From: Rhabdobacter roseus | GTDB lineage: Bacteria > Bacteroidota > Bacteroidia > Cytophagales > Spirosomataceae | Length of the DNA: 64,000 bases | Assembly: GCF_014202275.1 (NCBI RefSeq) | Contig: NZ_JACHGF010000002.1 | Location: 1,079,356 to 1,143,355 of the forward strand | Reading direction: 5' to 3' | Part shown: in pieces, positions 34,880-43,478 of the stretch | Numbering within the stretch: the first letter of the stretch is position 1 | Layout of the letters: the number at the start of each line of letters is the position of its first letter | The notes under the pieces: generated by a model | The model's database searches: none | What the model was told of the DNA's origin: nothing | What the model saw: only the letters and a program-made list of their open reading frames with translations | Program-made: the position numbers and the translations under genes

Positions 34880-36328
34880 TTATTGGAGGTCAAATTGTTT
34901 CATTTTGTTATAGAGTGTTTTACGGTCAATATTAAGTAGTCGGGCCGCTTTACTTTTATTGAAATTGACCTGGCGAAGCACCTGCATGATCATGTCATAT
35001 TCGGCTTCGTTAGCAACCGTTTTCAGGCTAGGCTTGGTGTCTACTTCACGTATTTCCTCTTCTATTTTCAGGGGAACAAAATCACCCTCTAAGTCTTTTA
35101 TTTTCTGATAGTTAGCTATTTCAAAAGGCAATGATTTTTCTTCTATATACTCGCCATCACTCAGCAGTGTAGCACGCTTGATGACATTCTTTAACTCTCT
35201 TAAATTTCCGGGCCATTCGTAATTCATAAAGTCCTCAATGACCTGATCCGAGAAACCCTTCACGGATTTATTAAGCTCTGCGTTGGTATTTTGCAAAAAG
35301 TACTCCGTAAAAAGCAGCAGGTCTTCTTTCCGCTCCCGGAGCGCAGGTACCTCAATCGTGAACTCATTGAAACGATAATAGAGATCTTCTCTGAACTTGC
35401 CCTTATGGGCGGCCTCCATCAACCGCTCGTTGCTGGCCACAATGATTCTTACATCCAGGTCTATCTCTTTATTGCCACCGATGCGCCGCATTTTTCGCTC
35501 CTGTACTACCCGCAACAGGGCCATCTGAATTTCGTACGAAAGGTTCGAAACTTCATCCAGAAACAAAGTACCTCCGTTGGCCATTTCGAAGTGCCCGATT
35601 TTGGTTTGCAAAGCCCCTGTAAACGAACCCTTTTCGTGGCCAAACAGCTCACTTCCAGCTAGTTCTTTAGAGATCGCTCCGCAGTCCATCGCCACAAATG
35701 GTTTATTCTTCCGGGTAGAACGGCTGTGAATCTCGTGCGCAATGGCCTCTTTCCCAGATCCGCTTTCGCCATAAATAATAACGCTGAAGTTGGTAGGAGC
35801 TACCAAGTCGATCTGCCGATACAATTCATCGGCGATCTTACTTCTTCCGATAATATATCCTGACTTCAGCTGTACGGGCGACTTTCCGTTGCTGCTGTCT
35901 TTTCTTTTAAAGGTACTTTCTGATTCAACACCGGATAACTCGGGCTCTACTTCGTCTCCTCCTTCTTCGGCATCTTTCAGGGCTTTTTTTACCGTTACCA
36001 GAATTTCATCCGGAAAAAGGGGCTTGGTAATGTAATCATACGCGCCCTGTTTCATCACGTTAACGGCAATTTTGATGTCTGAGTAGCCCGTAATGATGAG
36101 GACAGGGACGTTAGGTAGCTTGGACTTGATGTTCACAAGGAGCTCAGATCCGGTAATGTCCCCTAGACGAAAGTCAGTCATGACCAGGTCAGGCTTAAAG
36201 TCGTCAACCATTTGTAGCCCTTTCTTTCCGGTTTGGGCGGTTTCTACCAGGAAATCATTTTTTGATAAGAAGCGCTTGAGAAGCATGCAAATATCTGCCT
36301 CATCGTCAACAACAAGTATTTTTTTCAT
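34880..36328 (-). CDS. Sigma-54-dependent response regulator (NtrC family)
   Basis: 482 residues. The receiver has Asp 52 in VMTDFRLG and Lys in YITKPLF. The central AAA+ domain has Walker A GESGSGKE, the sigma-54-contacting loop GSFTGA (a GAFTGA variant with Ser), Walker [10 protein letters not shown] and the R-finger region. The C-terminal Fis-type helix-turn-helix reads [23 protein letters not shown]. It therefore opens sigma-54 promoters when phosphorylated. It is encoded 41 bp after rpoN and next to two kinases, which is a complete sigma-54 signalling unit. The target genes are unknown; one candidate site is at 37856-37871. Confidence 0.95.
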   Translation of the reverse strand: MKKILVVDDEADICMLLKRFLSKNDFLVETAQTGKKGLQMVDDFKPDLVMTDFRLGDITGSELLVNIKSKLPNVPVLIITGYSDIKIAVNVMKQGAYDYITKPLFPDEILVTVKKALKDAEEGGDEVEPELSGVESESTFKRKDSSNGKSPVQLKSGYIIGRSKIADELYRQIDLVAPTNFSVIIYGESGSGKEAIAHEIHSRSTRKNKPFVAMDCGAISKELAGSELFGHEKGSFTGALQTKIGHFEMANGGTLFLDEVSNLSYEIQMALLRVVQERKMRRIGGNKEIDLDVRIIVASNERLMEAAHKGKFREDLYYRFNEFTIEVPALRERKEDLLLFTEYFLQNTNAELNKSVKGFSDQVIEDFMNYEWPGNLRELKNVIKRATLLSDGEYIEEKSLPFEIANYQKIKDLEGDFVPLKIEEEIREVDTKPSLKTVANEAEYDMIMQVLRQVNFNKSKAARLLNIDRKTLYNKMKQFDLQ

Positions 36329-36369
36329 AATGGTTAACTAGGTACAAGAATAGAGTAGGGAGTAAACTA

Positions 36370-37821
36370 CTAAATGGTAACTCGAAGCCTTGCCGTAGGG
36401 ATACTTAGTTGATCCCGGTACTTGGCAACTGTTCTTCTCGCCACGTTGTATCCTTTCTCGGCCAGCATGTCTGTAATTTGTTGGTCGTTAAAGGGATGGC
36501 GCTTATCTTCGGATTCCACAATTTCGCGTATAGCTTCCTGAATAGCCCGGTTCGAAACTTCTGTTCCGTCTTCCGTAGCCACCCCTTCGGTAAATAGGTC
36601 TTTTAATAAAACGATGCCAAATGGTGTCTGGACATACTTGTTGGTCGTTACACGGGAGACCGTCGAAATATCCATATCAATAATTTCGGCTACATCCTTC
36701 AGGATCATGGGTTGCAACTTTTTTATGTCGCCGGTCTGAAAGTAATCGAATTGAAGCTTCACGATGGCCCGCAGGGTACTCAGCATCGTATTTTCCCGCT
36801 GCTTGATGGCATCTATAAACCAGCGGGCGGAGTTGATCTTATTACGTAGAAACTGATTGGTCGCCTTATCGTTTTTTTGCTCCGCCATTTGGGTAAATAG
36901 CTTACTCATTCGCAAGGCAGGACTGTTACCCCAGGCAAGTTGTACTTCAATTTCACCGTCATCCGTATAGCGAAGCAAGAAGTCGGGTTTAATGTTGTCA
37001 TTGGTTGGGGTATCGTTTCGTAACCCCGAAGCAGGTTTAGGATTGAGCGAGGTAATGGTATGGATTGCCTTTTTAAGGTCCTGCTCCTCAATCTCGAGCA
37101 CACGCATGATTTTTTCGTAATTTCGGGCTCCGAGTTCTTCAAAGGTGTCAGAAACAATCCTGTAAGCCAGCTTCCAAGTTTCATCTTTGGTAGGCAGACG
37201 GTCCAGCTGAATCAGTAAGCATTCTCTGAGATCCCGGGAGGCAATCCCGGGTGGGTCAAGCTGTTGAATAACCCTTAGCATGGACTCTACTTCCTCCATG
37301 TCAATGAACATGCTGTTAGCAAAGGAGATATCGTCCGCAATGACTTCGCAATCCCTCCTTAAAAAGCCATCCTCATCCAGGGAGTCTAACACGAAATCAG
37401 CTATAAGCTGCTGCCGGTCGTTCAGTTGAAGAAAATGAATTTGTTCCTTAAGCTCATCCCGAAACGAGATTGTCTCCACCATAGGCCTGGAATAGAGATC
37501 ATCATCGGCCGAAAAGTTGTTGGAGTACGTTTTATAATCCGGAATGTCGTCGTCTCTGAACTCATCCCAATCGTAGTAGTCTTGTACTTCTGGGGTTTCT
37601 TCTCCGTTGGCACCGATGGTATCACCCGGGTCTGCAAAGTCTTCGGTCACTTCCTCCGTACTTGCTTCCTCTTTACCTTCCTCCAGCACGGGGTTCTCTT
37701 CCATCTCCTCTTTGATTCTATTTTCCAACTCCAGGGTTGTTAGGTGGAGAAGGTTAAGCATTTGTATTTGTAAGGGAGAGTATTTCAACGTTTGACGTTG
37801 AACTTGGGCTTGTCTCTGCAT
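36370..37821 (-). CDS. rpoN: RNA polymerase sigma-54 factor
   Basis: 483 residues. Region I (MQRQAQVQRQTLKYSPLQIQMLNLLHLTTLELENRIKEEMEENPVLEE) is Leu/Gln-rich, and an acidic region II follows (about 50-105). The core-binding domain is next, and the C-terminal DNA-binding part has the RpoN box ARRTVAKYR (about 461-469). It directs polymerase to -24/-12 promoters that need an NtrC-type activator, and such an activator is the next gene. The gene is promoter-proximal in the minus-strand unit; the 250 bp upstream are shared with the divergent kinase at 38075. Confidence 0.97.
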   Translation of the reverse strand: MQRQAQVQRQTLKYSPLQIQMLNLLHLTTLELENRIKEEMEENPVLEEGKEEASTEEVTEDFADPGDTIGANGEETPEVQDYYDWDEFRDDDIPDYKTYSNNFSADDDLYSRPMVETISFRDELKEQIHFLQLNDRQQLIADFVLDSLDEDGFLRRDCEVIADDISFANSMFIDMEEVESMLRVIQQLDPPGIASRDLRECLLIQLDRLPTKDETWKLAYRIVSDTFEELGARNYEKIMRVLEIEEQDLKKAIHTITSLNPKPASGLRNDTPTNDNIKPDFLLRYTDDGEIEVQLAWGNSPALRMSKLFTQMAEQKNDKATNQFLRNKINSARWFIDAIKQRENTMLSTLRAIVKLQFDYFQTGDIKKLQPMILKDVAEIIDMDISTVSRVTTNKYVQTPFGIVLLKDLFTEGVATEDGTEVSNRAIQEAIREIVESEDKRHPFNDQQITDMLAEKGYNVARRTVAKYRDQLSIPTARLRVTI

Positions 37822-37855
37822 ATACTAAAACAATTTTGGGTAGTGGGTAAAATAT

Positions 37856-37871
37856 TGGTTCCACCTTTGCC
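37856..37871 (+). promoter_or_regulatory. Candidate sigma-54 (-24/-12) promoter
   Basis: TGGTTCCACCTTTGCC keeps the invariant GG and GC at the exact 10-bp separation of TGGCAC-N5-TTGC. It matches TGG, the C at position 6 and TTGC, but has TT for CA at positions 4-5. It points toward the kinase gene at 38075, about 200 bp away, and lies in the intergenic region beside rpoN. Confidence 0.35.
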
Positions 37872-38074
37872 TTAAGGAAGGAATTACTATTATTTTTTTA
37901 TCTTTGATTTGCTTTGGTACTATCTTACAGACCCTTAAAAAAAGAAGATTTTTTGCTACTATTTTTTGTGCCTACAGCCCAACGGCAGCTACTATCCTAT
38001 TAATCAAATTGAGTGCGCAATAGTTTCCACATATTGAGCAAATACATACATACCGTCAAATTCACAAATTTTTG

Positions 38075-39517
38075 ATGAAACTTTCTTCTTTACGCTTACT
38101 AGACAGAACATTAAGTGAACTACAGCTTACTTGGGCCATACGCTTTCTGTTTGGCATTTCCATTGCCCTCATTGTAGCTTTATCGTACAGTTATCATACC
38201 ATCAACCGTGAACTCGTATACTATGCCGGTCGGGTCGATCACACACAGGAAGTACAAATTACCATCCAGAAGATTGCCTCTTCTGTATTTATTACCGACT
38301 ACCATCTTAAGAACTACCTCTTGCTAGGGGGCGAAGACAGTAAAAATGAAGCCCGTCAGCAGTTAAAAATTCTCCCGGTTTTTACTGATCTGCTCGACAG
38401 CCTGGTAGATGATAACCTTGCTCAAAACAAACGAGCTCAAACCTTGAGGGGTGAGCTAAGGGCATTTTCCCGCACTGTCGACTCCCTTGTAACTCATGCG
38501 TTGCCCATCGACCAAGCTTCACAACTGTTGTCGCTACGGGTAGATACCAAGCAACTTAACCGAATCAACCAGACGCTTCATGACATGACTTCGGTAGAAA
38601 TACTGCTAATGGAAAATCGGATCAAAAGCCGCGACAATTACGAGCAGCAGGTATACCGGTTTAATTGGGTTATCATGGTTGTTGCGCTTCTTTTCCTCTC
38701 TTCTTCCTTTATCTTGCTCGACCGGGAGCTCCGGCGCAACAAGATGTACCGATTAGAGTTAGAAAACAAGATACAGAACTTAAACCGCTCGAATGAAGAA
38801 CTGGAACAGTTTGCCTACGTAGCCTCTCATGACTTACAAGAGCCCCTGCGAAAAATCCGTTCCTTTTCTGACCGCATTGTATCCCAGCACGCTCCAAGCC
38901 TTCCCCAGGAAGTACGGTATATGCTGGAGAAGATTGACGTTTCTGCCAAAAGAATGCAGCTACTTATTGACAACTTGTTGTCTTTTTCTAGGATTGTCCG
39001 AACGAATTACAGCCCCAAGCTGACCAACCTTAACACTATCCTACTGGAAGTAAAAAACAATTTATCCGAAACCATTAAAGAAAAAGAGGTCAAAATCAAG
39101 AGCCAGGACTTGCCTACGGTAGCAGCTTACCCTATGCAGATGGTACAGCTGTTTCAGAACCTGATTTCCAATTCCATTAAGTACTCTAAAGACGGGCAAT
39201 TCCCAGAAATTGCTATAAATTACCGCCTTGCGCATGGAACGGACATACCTACTGTTAACCCCTCCCATCGGGAGCTCCAGTTTCACCTCATCGAATTCAT
39301 CGACAATGGGATAGGCTTCAGTCCGGAATATGCTGACAAGATATTTGTTATCTTTCAAAGATTACACGGTAGGGACCAATACGAGGGTACGGGAATCGGC
39401 CTGGCTATTTGCCGCCGGGTAGTATCGAATCACAATGGATATTTAATAGCGGAAGGAAAAGAAGGAAAAGGGGCCAAGTTTTGCTTATATTTGCCTCTGC
39501 AACCAATCTTTAATTAG
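38075..39517 (+). CDS. Membrane histidine kinase with CHASE3-like sensor
   Basis: 480 residues from the ATG at 38075 (a TTG one codon earlier is possible). TM1 (about 22-42) and TM2 (about 191-214) bracket a helical periplasmic region of about 150 residues resembling CHASE3 (NYLLLGGEDSKNEARQQLKILPVFTDLLDSLV). A short coiled coil leads into HisKA with His 252 in ASHDLQEPLRK, then an HATPase (LFQNLISNSIKY, DNGIGF, GTGIGLA). The response regulator at 39527 starts 9 bp after the stop, so they form a pair like phytochrome-type kinase and Rcp1-type receiver. The signal is unknown. Confidence 0.94.
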   Translation: MKLSSLRLLDRTLSELQLTWAIRFLFGISIALIVALSYSYHTINRELVYYAGRVDHTQEVQITIQKIASSVFITDYHLKNYLLLGGEDSKNEARQQLKILPVFTDLLDSLVDDNLAQNKRAQTLRGELRAFSRTVDSLVTHALPIDQASQLLSLRVDTKQLNRINQTLHDMTSVEILLMENRIKSRDNYEQQVYRFNWVIMVVALLFLSSSFILLDRELRRNKMYRLELENKIQNLNRSNEELEQFAYVASHDLQEPLRKIRSFSDRIVSQHAPSLPQEVRYMLEKIDVSAKRMQLLIDNLLSFSRIVRTNYSPKLTNLNTILLEVKNNLSETIKEKEVKIKSQDLPTVAAYPMQMVQLFQNLISNSIKYSKDGQFPEIAINYRLAHGTDIPTVNPSHRELQFHLIEFIDNGIGFSPEYADKIFVIFQRLHGRDQYEGTGIGLAICRRVVSNHNGYLIAEGKEGKGAKFCLYLPLQPIFN

Positions 39518-39526
39518 AAGCGGTAT

Positions 39527-39943
39527 ATGATTGACCACAGCATACTCATGGCTGATGATGATGCGGACGACCGATTTTTGGTCCAGGCGGCTTTCGAAGA
39601 CAACAACATACCCTACAATGTACTTTTTTTCGAAGACGGAGAGCAGCTATTGACCCACCTCAAAAATAAAATGAACGAAGTAGCTCCTTCGTTCATTTTA
39701 CTGGATCTTAATATGCCCAAGCGGGATGGCCGAGATGTACTAAAAGTGCTCAAGGCTGATAGTAGACTTCGCTCTATACCTATCATTATTTTTAGTACCT
39801 CCAAAGCCCCAGATGACGTAGATTCGTCGTATAGGCTCGGTGCCAACAGCTACGTAGTAAAGCCTACCAGCTACGAGCATCTTAAAGATGTGATTCTAAA
39901 AATCAGTGACTTTTGGCTCAATACTGCCCTAACTCCTTCCTAA
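39527..39943 (+). CDS. Stand-alone Rcp1-type response regulator
   Basis: 138-residue single receiver domain without an output domain. It has the acidic cluster DDDADD (10-15), phospho-acceptor Asp 60 in LLDLNMPKRDG, Ser/Thr in IIIFSTSKAP and Lys in VVKPTSYE. Rcp1-like receivers pair with kinases carrying SHDLQEPL, exactly the type encoded 9 bp upstream. The last 15 bp overlap the end of the convergent gene at 39929. Confidence 0.93.
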   Translation: MIDHSILMADDDADDRFLVQAAFEDNNIPYNVLFFEDGEQLLTHLKNKMNEVAPSFILLDLNMPKRDGRDVLKVLKADSRLRSIPIIIFSTSKAPDDVDSSYRLGANSYVVKPTSYEHLKDVILKISDFWLNTALTPS

Positions 39944-40438
39944 TTGATCGGTGCCATACACGTCTACTCCTGAACTAGGGCTTTCGATAGGTACAGCAAC
40001 TCCTGCTTCACTGGCATCAGTGTAAACGGCTGCCGGAAGCGCCAATCGCTCTACATCTTCCGTGGGTTCATCATCCTCCGTAACCTCTTTCAACCATCTC
40101 AGGCCGGTCAACAACCACTCATCTCCGTGGCGATGAGTATAGTTTAGTATGGTATTCTGAACCAAATGGGGGACCAGAAAATTGAGGGGGATGGGTAATC
40201 GACGAAGAATGGTCTTGCCTAAAAGAGCGTTGACGCCAACCTGGACGCTTTTACCTACCATTCCCTGATAACGGTTCGTGAACACATTTCCAAGTAAGTA
40301 CGTAATACGTCTGATTGGCTTAGCCTCATCCAGCCAGGCTTCCTTATCAAGCGTTAATCTTGACTTCGCTATTTGCAAATCATTGTGAGCCTGTGCTTGT
40401 TGAGCTCGAAGATCATCCACTGATTTTATCGTCATCAT
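39929..40438 (-). CDS. Unrecognised soluble protein following a DUF1469 gene
   Basis: 169 residues; an ATG one codon later (40435) is an equal start. No known domain is recognised. The N-terminal third is charged and helical (DDLRAQQAQAHNDLQIAKSRLTLDKEAWLDEAKPIRR), the middle has weakly hydrophobic helices (SVQVGVNALLGKTILRRLPIPLNFLVPHLVQNTIL), and the C-terminus is acidic and probably disordered. Its first codons overlap the end of the DUF1469 gene by 26 bp, so the two are translationally coupled. Its tail overlaps the convergent receiver gene. It probably works at the membrane with the DUF1469 and YtxH proteins, but the function is unknown. Confidence 0.75.
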   Translation of the reverse strand: MMTIKSVDDLRAQQAQAHNDLQIAKSRLTLDKEAWLDEAKPIRRITYLLGNVFTNRYQGMVGKSVQVGVNALLGKTILRRLPIPLNFLVPHLVQNTILNYTHRHGDEWLLTGLRWLKEVTEDDEPTEDVERLALPAAVYTDASEAGVAVPIESPSSGVDVYGTDQLGRS

Positions 40439-40784
40439 CTTTGTAAAAAGTTGCTAAAAGGTAATTCATGATCGGGAAGAATAGCAATTTCATGCGATTG
40501 CTAAATATGATGATCCCAATGAGCGCGTACAATAGCGCCACAATAAGAAATCCTACTGCTACATTATTTAGTAGACCTCCAAGTGCCAGAGCGATTGAGA
40601 CGCTGATAAATAACAGGAAGAAGATAGCCAGGACTCCCAATACAATTCCAACTACAAAGGCTGTAGCGGCTCGGGCAGTTCGATCTGACAGCTTAAGGGC
40701 TATCAGGTTCCAGCGGGCTTCCGCATACCCAACCGCGTGGTTAAGCGTTTCTTCTGCCTTGGTCTTTGCATCGTCAAATAACAT
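40413..40784 (-). CDS. DUF1469 (YqjE/holin-3-6-like) membrane protein
   Basis: 123 residues. An amphipathic N-terminal helix (DAKTKAEETLNHAVGYAEARWNLIALKLSDR) is followed by two hydrophobic helices (about 41-66 and 71-95). This is the layout of YqjE/Phage_holin_3_6 proteins, which in bacteria are membrane stress proteins and not phage lysis genes. It is part of a minus-strand run YtxH - DUF1469 - unknown. The 136-bp gap to the YtxH gene holds a marked secondary structure. Confidence 0.8.
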   Translation of the reverse strand: MLFDDAKTKAEETLNHAVGYAEARWNLIALKLSDRTARAATAFVVGIVLGVLAIFFLLFISVSIALALGGLLNNVAVGFLIVALLYALIGIIIFSNRMKLLFFPIMNYLLATFYKDDDDKISG

Positions 40785-40810
40785 CGCTTTTGTAAAAGTT
40801 TAGATAGATA

Positions 40811-40888
40811 ATGAAAAGAGGTTTGGCTGTAAACTTATAACTACTGAACGATGAGCCTCTTCATTTACAGGGGCTTATATCGTCCAGT
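40811..40888 (-). promoter_or_regulatory. Structured spacer between YtxH and DUF1469 genes
   Basis: A hairpin spans 40843-40888: ACTGAACGAT (40843-40852) with ATCGTCCAGT (40879-40888, one mismatch), then AGCCTC (40854-40859) with GGGGCT (40870-40875). The loop segment TTTACAG (40864-40870) is complementary to CTGTAAA (40827-40833). CCTCTTCAT (40856-40864) can also pair with ATGAA..GAGG (40811-40821). These pairings exclude or cross one another, as in attenuators or pseudoknots. No T run follows, so plain termination is not obvious. Confidence 0.4.
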
Positions 40889-40920
40889 AGCATAATGATA
40901 AGAACAGCTATACTACACTA

Positions 40921-41208
40921 CTATTTAGCTTTGTTGACTGCCGTTTGGGCGGTGTCAATAGCATCCTCGGTCGAAGCCAGCGCCTCATCTTTGTATTTTT
41001 CTCCTTTGATTTTCACTTGCTCCGCTGCGTCAAGTACTTTACCTTTGCCTTTTTCAAGAGCATCGATCATGTCTGTCGCCCAGTCATTGGCAGATTTCTT
41101 TATTTTCTTACGCATTTTTTTACCGTCCTCTGGTGCTACCAAAAGTCCTATAACTGCTCCTGCTGCCGCAGCTGTAACAATGCCCCAAAATACTTTACCG
41201 TTAATCAT
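40921..41208 (-). CDS. YtxH-domain envelope stress protein
   Basis: 95 residues. A single N-terminal glycine/alanine-rich membrane helix (FWGIVTAAAAGAVIGLLVAP) with EDGKKMRKKIKKSANDW directly after it is the YtxH signature. A charged helical tail follows. YtxH proteins are general-stress proteins in Bacillus; database labels such as gas vesicle protein for this family are misleading. It leads the minus-strand run with the DUF1469 protein. The 420 bp upstream, shared with the divergent receiver gene at 41629, show no TAnnTTTG box that I can support. Confidence 0.85.
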   Translation of the reverse strand: MINGKVFWGIVTAAAAGAVIGLLVAPEDGKKMRKKIKKSANDWATDMIDALEKGKGKVLDAAEQVKIKGEKYKDEALASTEDAIDTAQTAVNKAK

Positions 41209-41628
41209 GTCTTTTCCTTTTTGAAGTTAAACTATTGGATTTACCTTTCTAACGTAAGTGTATAAACCCCGTTCCATAGGGGGGCTGCTCGGTATACAAT
41301 GGCACCCCTACCCTTTTTCGTGAACTCCCTTCTACATACTGGGGAAAGTAGTACCGACTTCCGAGCCAGTGAAGTCTGGGGAGAGCAATCTGTTTCTGGC
41401 AAGATTATTTAAAAGTTATTGTATAGTTTTTTTCTAATAATCCCAAAAGCCGCTGTATTTCCATTTAGTAGCATGTAGTAGCCTTGTTTTACTTATCCAA
41501 CTGTCTTATTCAGACGCCTCATGCATACACTGAGGAAACCACTGGTCGTAAAATTTTATACTAAATGAATGGTAAATCAGCGCTCAATACCCTCCTAACC
41601 GTGATTTACTTTTTACCTTGTAAAATGT
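41209..41628. other. Divergent intergenic region, no gene seen
   Basis: 420 bp between the divergent YtxH and receiver genes. No coding frame longer than about 20 codons looks real on either strand. It should hold both promoters, but no clear consensus box was found. A G-run (41279-41284) and AT-rich stretches are the only local peculiarities. Confidence 0.5.
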
Positions 41629-41985
41629 ATGAAAATAGTCATTATTGAAGACGAGGTTGACCTAGGCATTTTGATGCGTAAATTTTTACAGCGTCAAATC
41701 CAGGACTCCTCATCCAATAGTATAAAGATCGCGACTACCCTAGCCGATGGGCTAGCCTTTATAGAAGAAATTAAACCTAACTGGGTACTATTGGACAATA
41801 ATCTACCGGATGGTAAGGGGCTGGATAATATTGAATCCATCAAGGCATTTGAGAGCAATCCTCACATCATTATGATGAGTGCCATGACCAATCTGAGGGA
41901 AGAGGCCATTCGTAGAGGTGCTGATCACTTCCTGGACAAACCTATAAGCTTCACAGAAATTAAAAAAATTCTGGAGGCCGAATAA
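41629..41985 (+). CDS. Single-domain response regulator
   Basis: 118 residues comprising only a receiver: acidic pair at 8-9 (IEDE), Asp 56 in LLDNNLPDGKG, Ser in IIMMSAM, and Lys in FLDKPIS. It lacks an output domain and has no kinase gene directly adjacent, so it is an orphan that probably receives phosphate from one of the cytoplasmic kinases nearby. It converges with the AI-2E transporter gene, stopping 18 bp from its end. Confidence 0.92.
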   Translation: MKIVIIEDEVDLGILMRKFLQRQIQDSSSNSIKIATTLADGLAFIEEIKPNWVLLDNNLPDGKGLDNIESIKAFESNPHIIMMSAMTNLREEAIRRGADHFLDKPISFTEIKKILEAE

Positions 41986-42003
41986 AAATACACTTCCCAG
42001 GAC

Positions 42004-43140
42004 TCAGATAGCTTCTTTAACCGAATCCGCTACCTCGTCGGTAATCAATTCGGGATTCTCGGCTGTATGTTCTTCTACTACCCTACGCGATTCTTCCCGA
42101 ACAGGCTCACCAATCAAATAGCCGAAAGGTTTTAAGCTTTCGGAATGATCAAAAACTACCTTAAGAATGGCAATCATCGGCAGCGATAGCATCATGCCCG
42201 CGATTCCCCATATCACGCCCCCGAGCAAAAGCCCAATGATGGCCACCAACGGGTTGATGCTAATCTTTGAACCTACAATGTAAGGGGTAATAAAATTACC
42301 TTCCAGAAACTGGATAAAGAGGAAAGCTCCCGCTACGCCTACTCCGTACATGGGAGAATCTTTAGTAATAAAGGCCATCAAAATAGGTAGCAAAGAGCCG
42401 ATTAACACACCTATATAAGGAATAAGTAGCAGCAGCGCCGCAAAAAAGCCAAAGAACACGGCATAATTGATATCCAAGATCAACAGGCTTATTGTATTGA
42501 GTGACCCTACTATAACCATTACGATAAATAAACCTGATAGGTAGTTGTGAACGACATCACAGATTCGAAAAAGTACCGTATTTACCCGCTGCTTCTCCGA
42601 TTTTGCCATTACCTTATATACAAATTCACAAAAGAAGCTGCGGTAATAGAGCATGAAGAACATATATAACGGAATGAGAATAACGTCAGCGAGGGTACTT
42701 GTAGTCTTGAGTAGAGCGGCCGATCCCCCTCCGCTTAGAAAGGCCATAGACATTTCTTGCAGCTTGGTTATCTGACTTTGCGGCCTCAGGCCAAAAAGTC
42801 GGTAGGCCCAGTTTTGGAGCTGGGTAAACCACAGAGTACCTTTTCTTTTGAGATCCGGCCAGACGTCCAACATATCAGAAATCTGCATGGTAGCAAAATA
42901 GATGATACCGGCAATCAGCCCCAGAAAAAGAACTATGGTAAGGATAATGGAAGCGATTTTGGATAGTCCCTTCTCTTCTAATTGAATAGTGATGGGCGAC
43001 ACCAGAATGGATAGAAGAACCGATATAAGAATAGGTACCAGTAAGCCTCTCAGAAAAATCATCCAGTAAACGCTCAGGGTTATGATGATCATCGCTGCGG
43101 CCAAGCGTAGCAAATTGGAGAGTGGCGGAGAAGAGTTCAT
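42004..43140 (-). CDS. AI-2E family transporter (PerM/TqsA-like)
   Basis: 378-residue integral membrane protein with about eight helices. Family marks are the N-terminal pair of helices separated by PILISVLLSILVSPITIQLEEKGLSKIASIILTIVL, the central LIPLYMFFMLYYR, and the C-terminal IPYIGVLIGSLLPILMAF...FIQFLEGNFITPYIVGSKISINPLVAIIGLLLGGVIWGIAGMMLSLPMIAILKV. Members export diverse small molecules or Na+; an autoinducer role should not be assumed. The acidic C-terminal tail of about 40 residues is likely disordered. Confidence 0.93.
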   Translation of the reverse strand: MNSSPPLSNLLRLAAAMIIITLSVYWMIFLRGLLVPILISVLLSILVSPITIQLEEKGLSKIASIILTIVLFLGLIAGIIYFATMQISDMLDVWPDLKRKGTLWFTQLQNWAYRLFGLRPQSQITKLQEMSMAFLSGGGSAALLKTTSTLADVILIPLYMFFMLYYRSFFCEFVYKVMAKSEKQRVNTVLFRICDVVHNYLSGLFIVMVIVGSLNTISLLILDINYAVFFGFFAALLLLIPYIGVLIGSLLPILMAFITKDSPMYGVGVAGAFLFIQFLEGNFITPYIVGSKISINPLVAIIGLLLGGVIWGIAGMMLSLPMIAILKVVFDHSESLKPFGYLIGEPVREESRRVVEEHTAENPELITDEVADSVKEAI

Positions 43141-43478
43141 ACTGGCTGGTTTGCTTTTCTTTCTATATTAGCTAAATTCCCAGGCCACGGCTATCTAGCT
43201 AAATAGTGCTAAATCCAGCATCGTACCGCTGAGTACATTATTCCTCATCTTGCCTAGCTTCTCCCCATGTTTGGTCGCTCAGAATGGTACGGGGCGGCTA
43301 GCTTGGTAGTCTTACTGTCCATCTCTGCAGAGAGCCGCATTTAGCGTGGCCCCTGGTTAAATGCTTTTCTGAATTCTTCTGGTATTTTTTTTTAGTATAG
43401 CCTCGTACAGGGCTAACTTTTAGTAGTTGTTACTTTGGGTTATCAATAAACGTATATTCCTATAAACTTCTCTTACGT
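43141..43478. other. Divergent intergenic region, no gene seen
   Basis: 338 bp between the AI-2E transporter and the coiled-coil lipoprotein. I see no coding frame. The part next to the lipoprotein start is AT-rich with a run of T at 43386-43393; no canonical promoter box is clear. Confidence 0.5.

Noticed and set aside
40413-40784. Phage holin
   Set aside because: The protein is of the DUF1469/YqjE kind; no lysis, tail or integrase genes are near, so this is not a prophage.
40921-41208. Gas vesicle gene
   Set aside because: YtxH proteins often carry this label, but no gas vesicle structural genes are present.
41285-41340. Possible sigma-54 sites with TGGCAC or TGG near YtxH and the stress islet
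   Set aside because: At each the GC dinucleotide is missing at the required 10-bp distance.
42004-43140. Autoinducer-2 exporter as a specific function
   Set aside because: The family is functionally mixed, and no quorum-sensing genes are adjacent.
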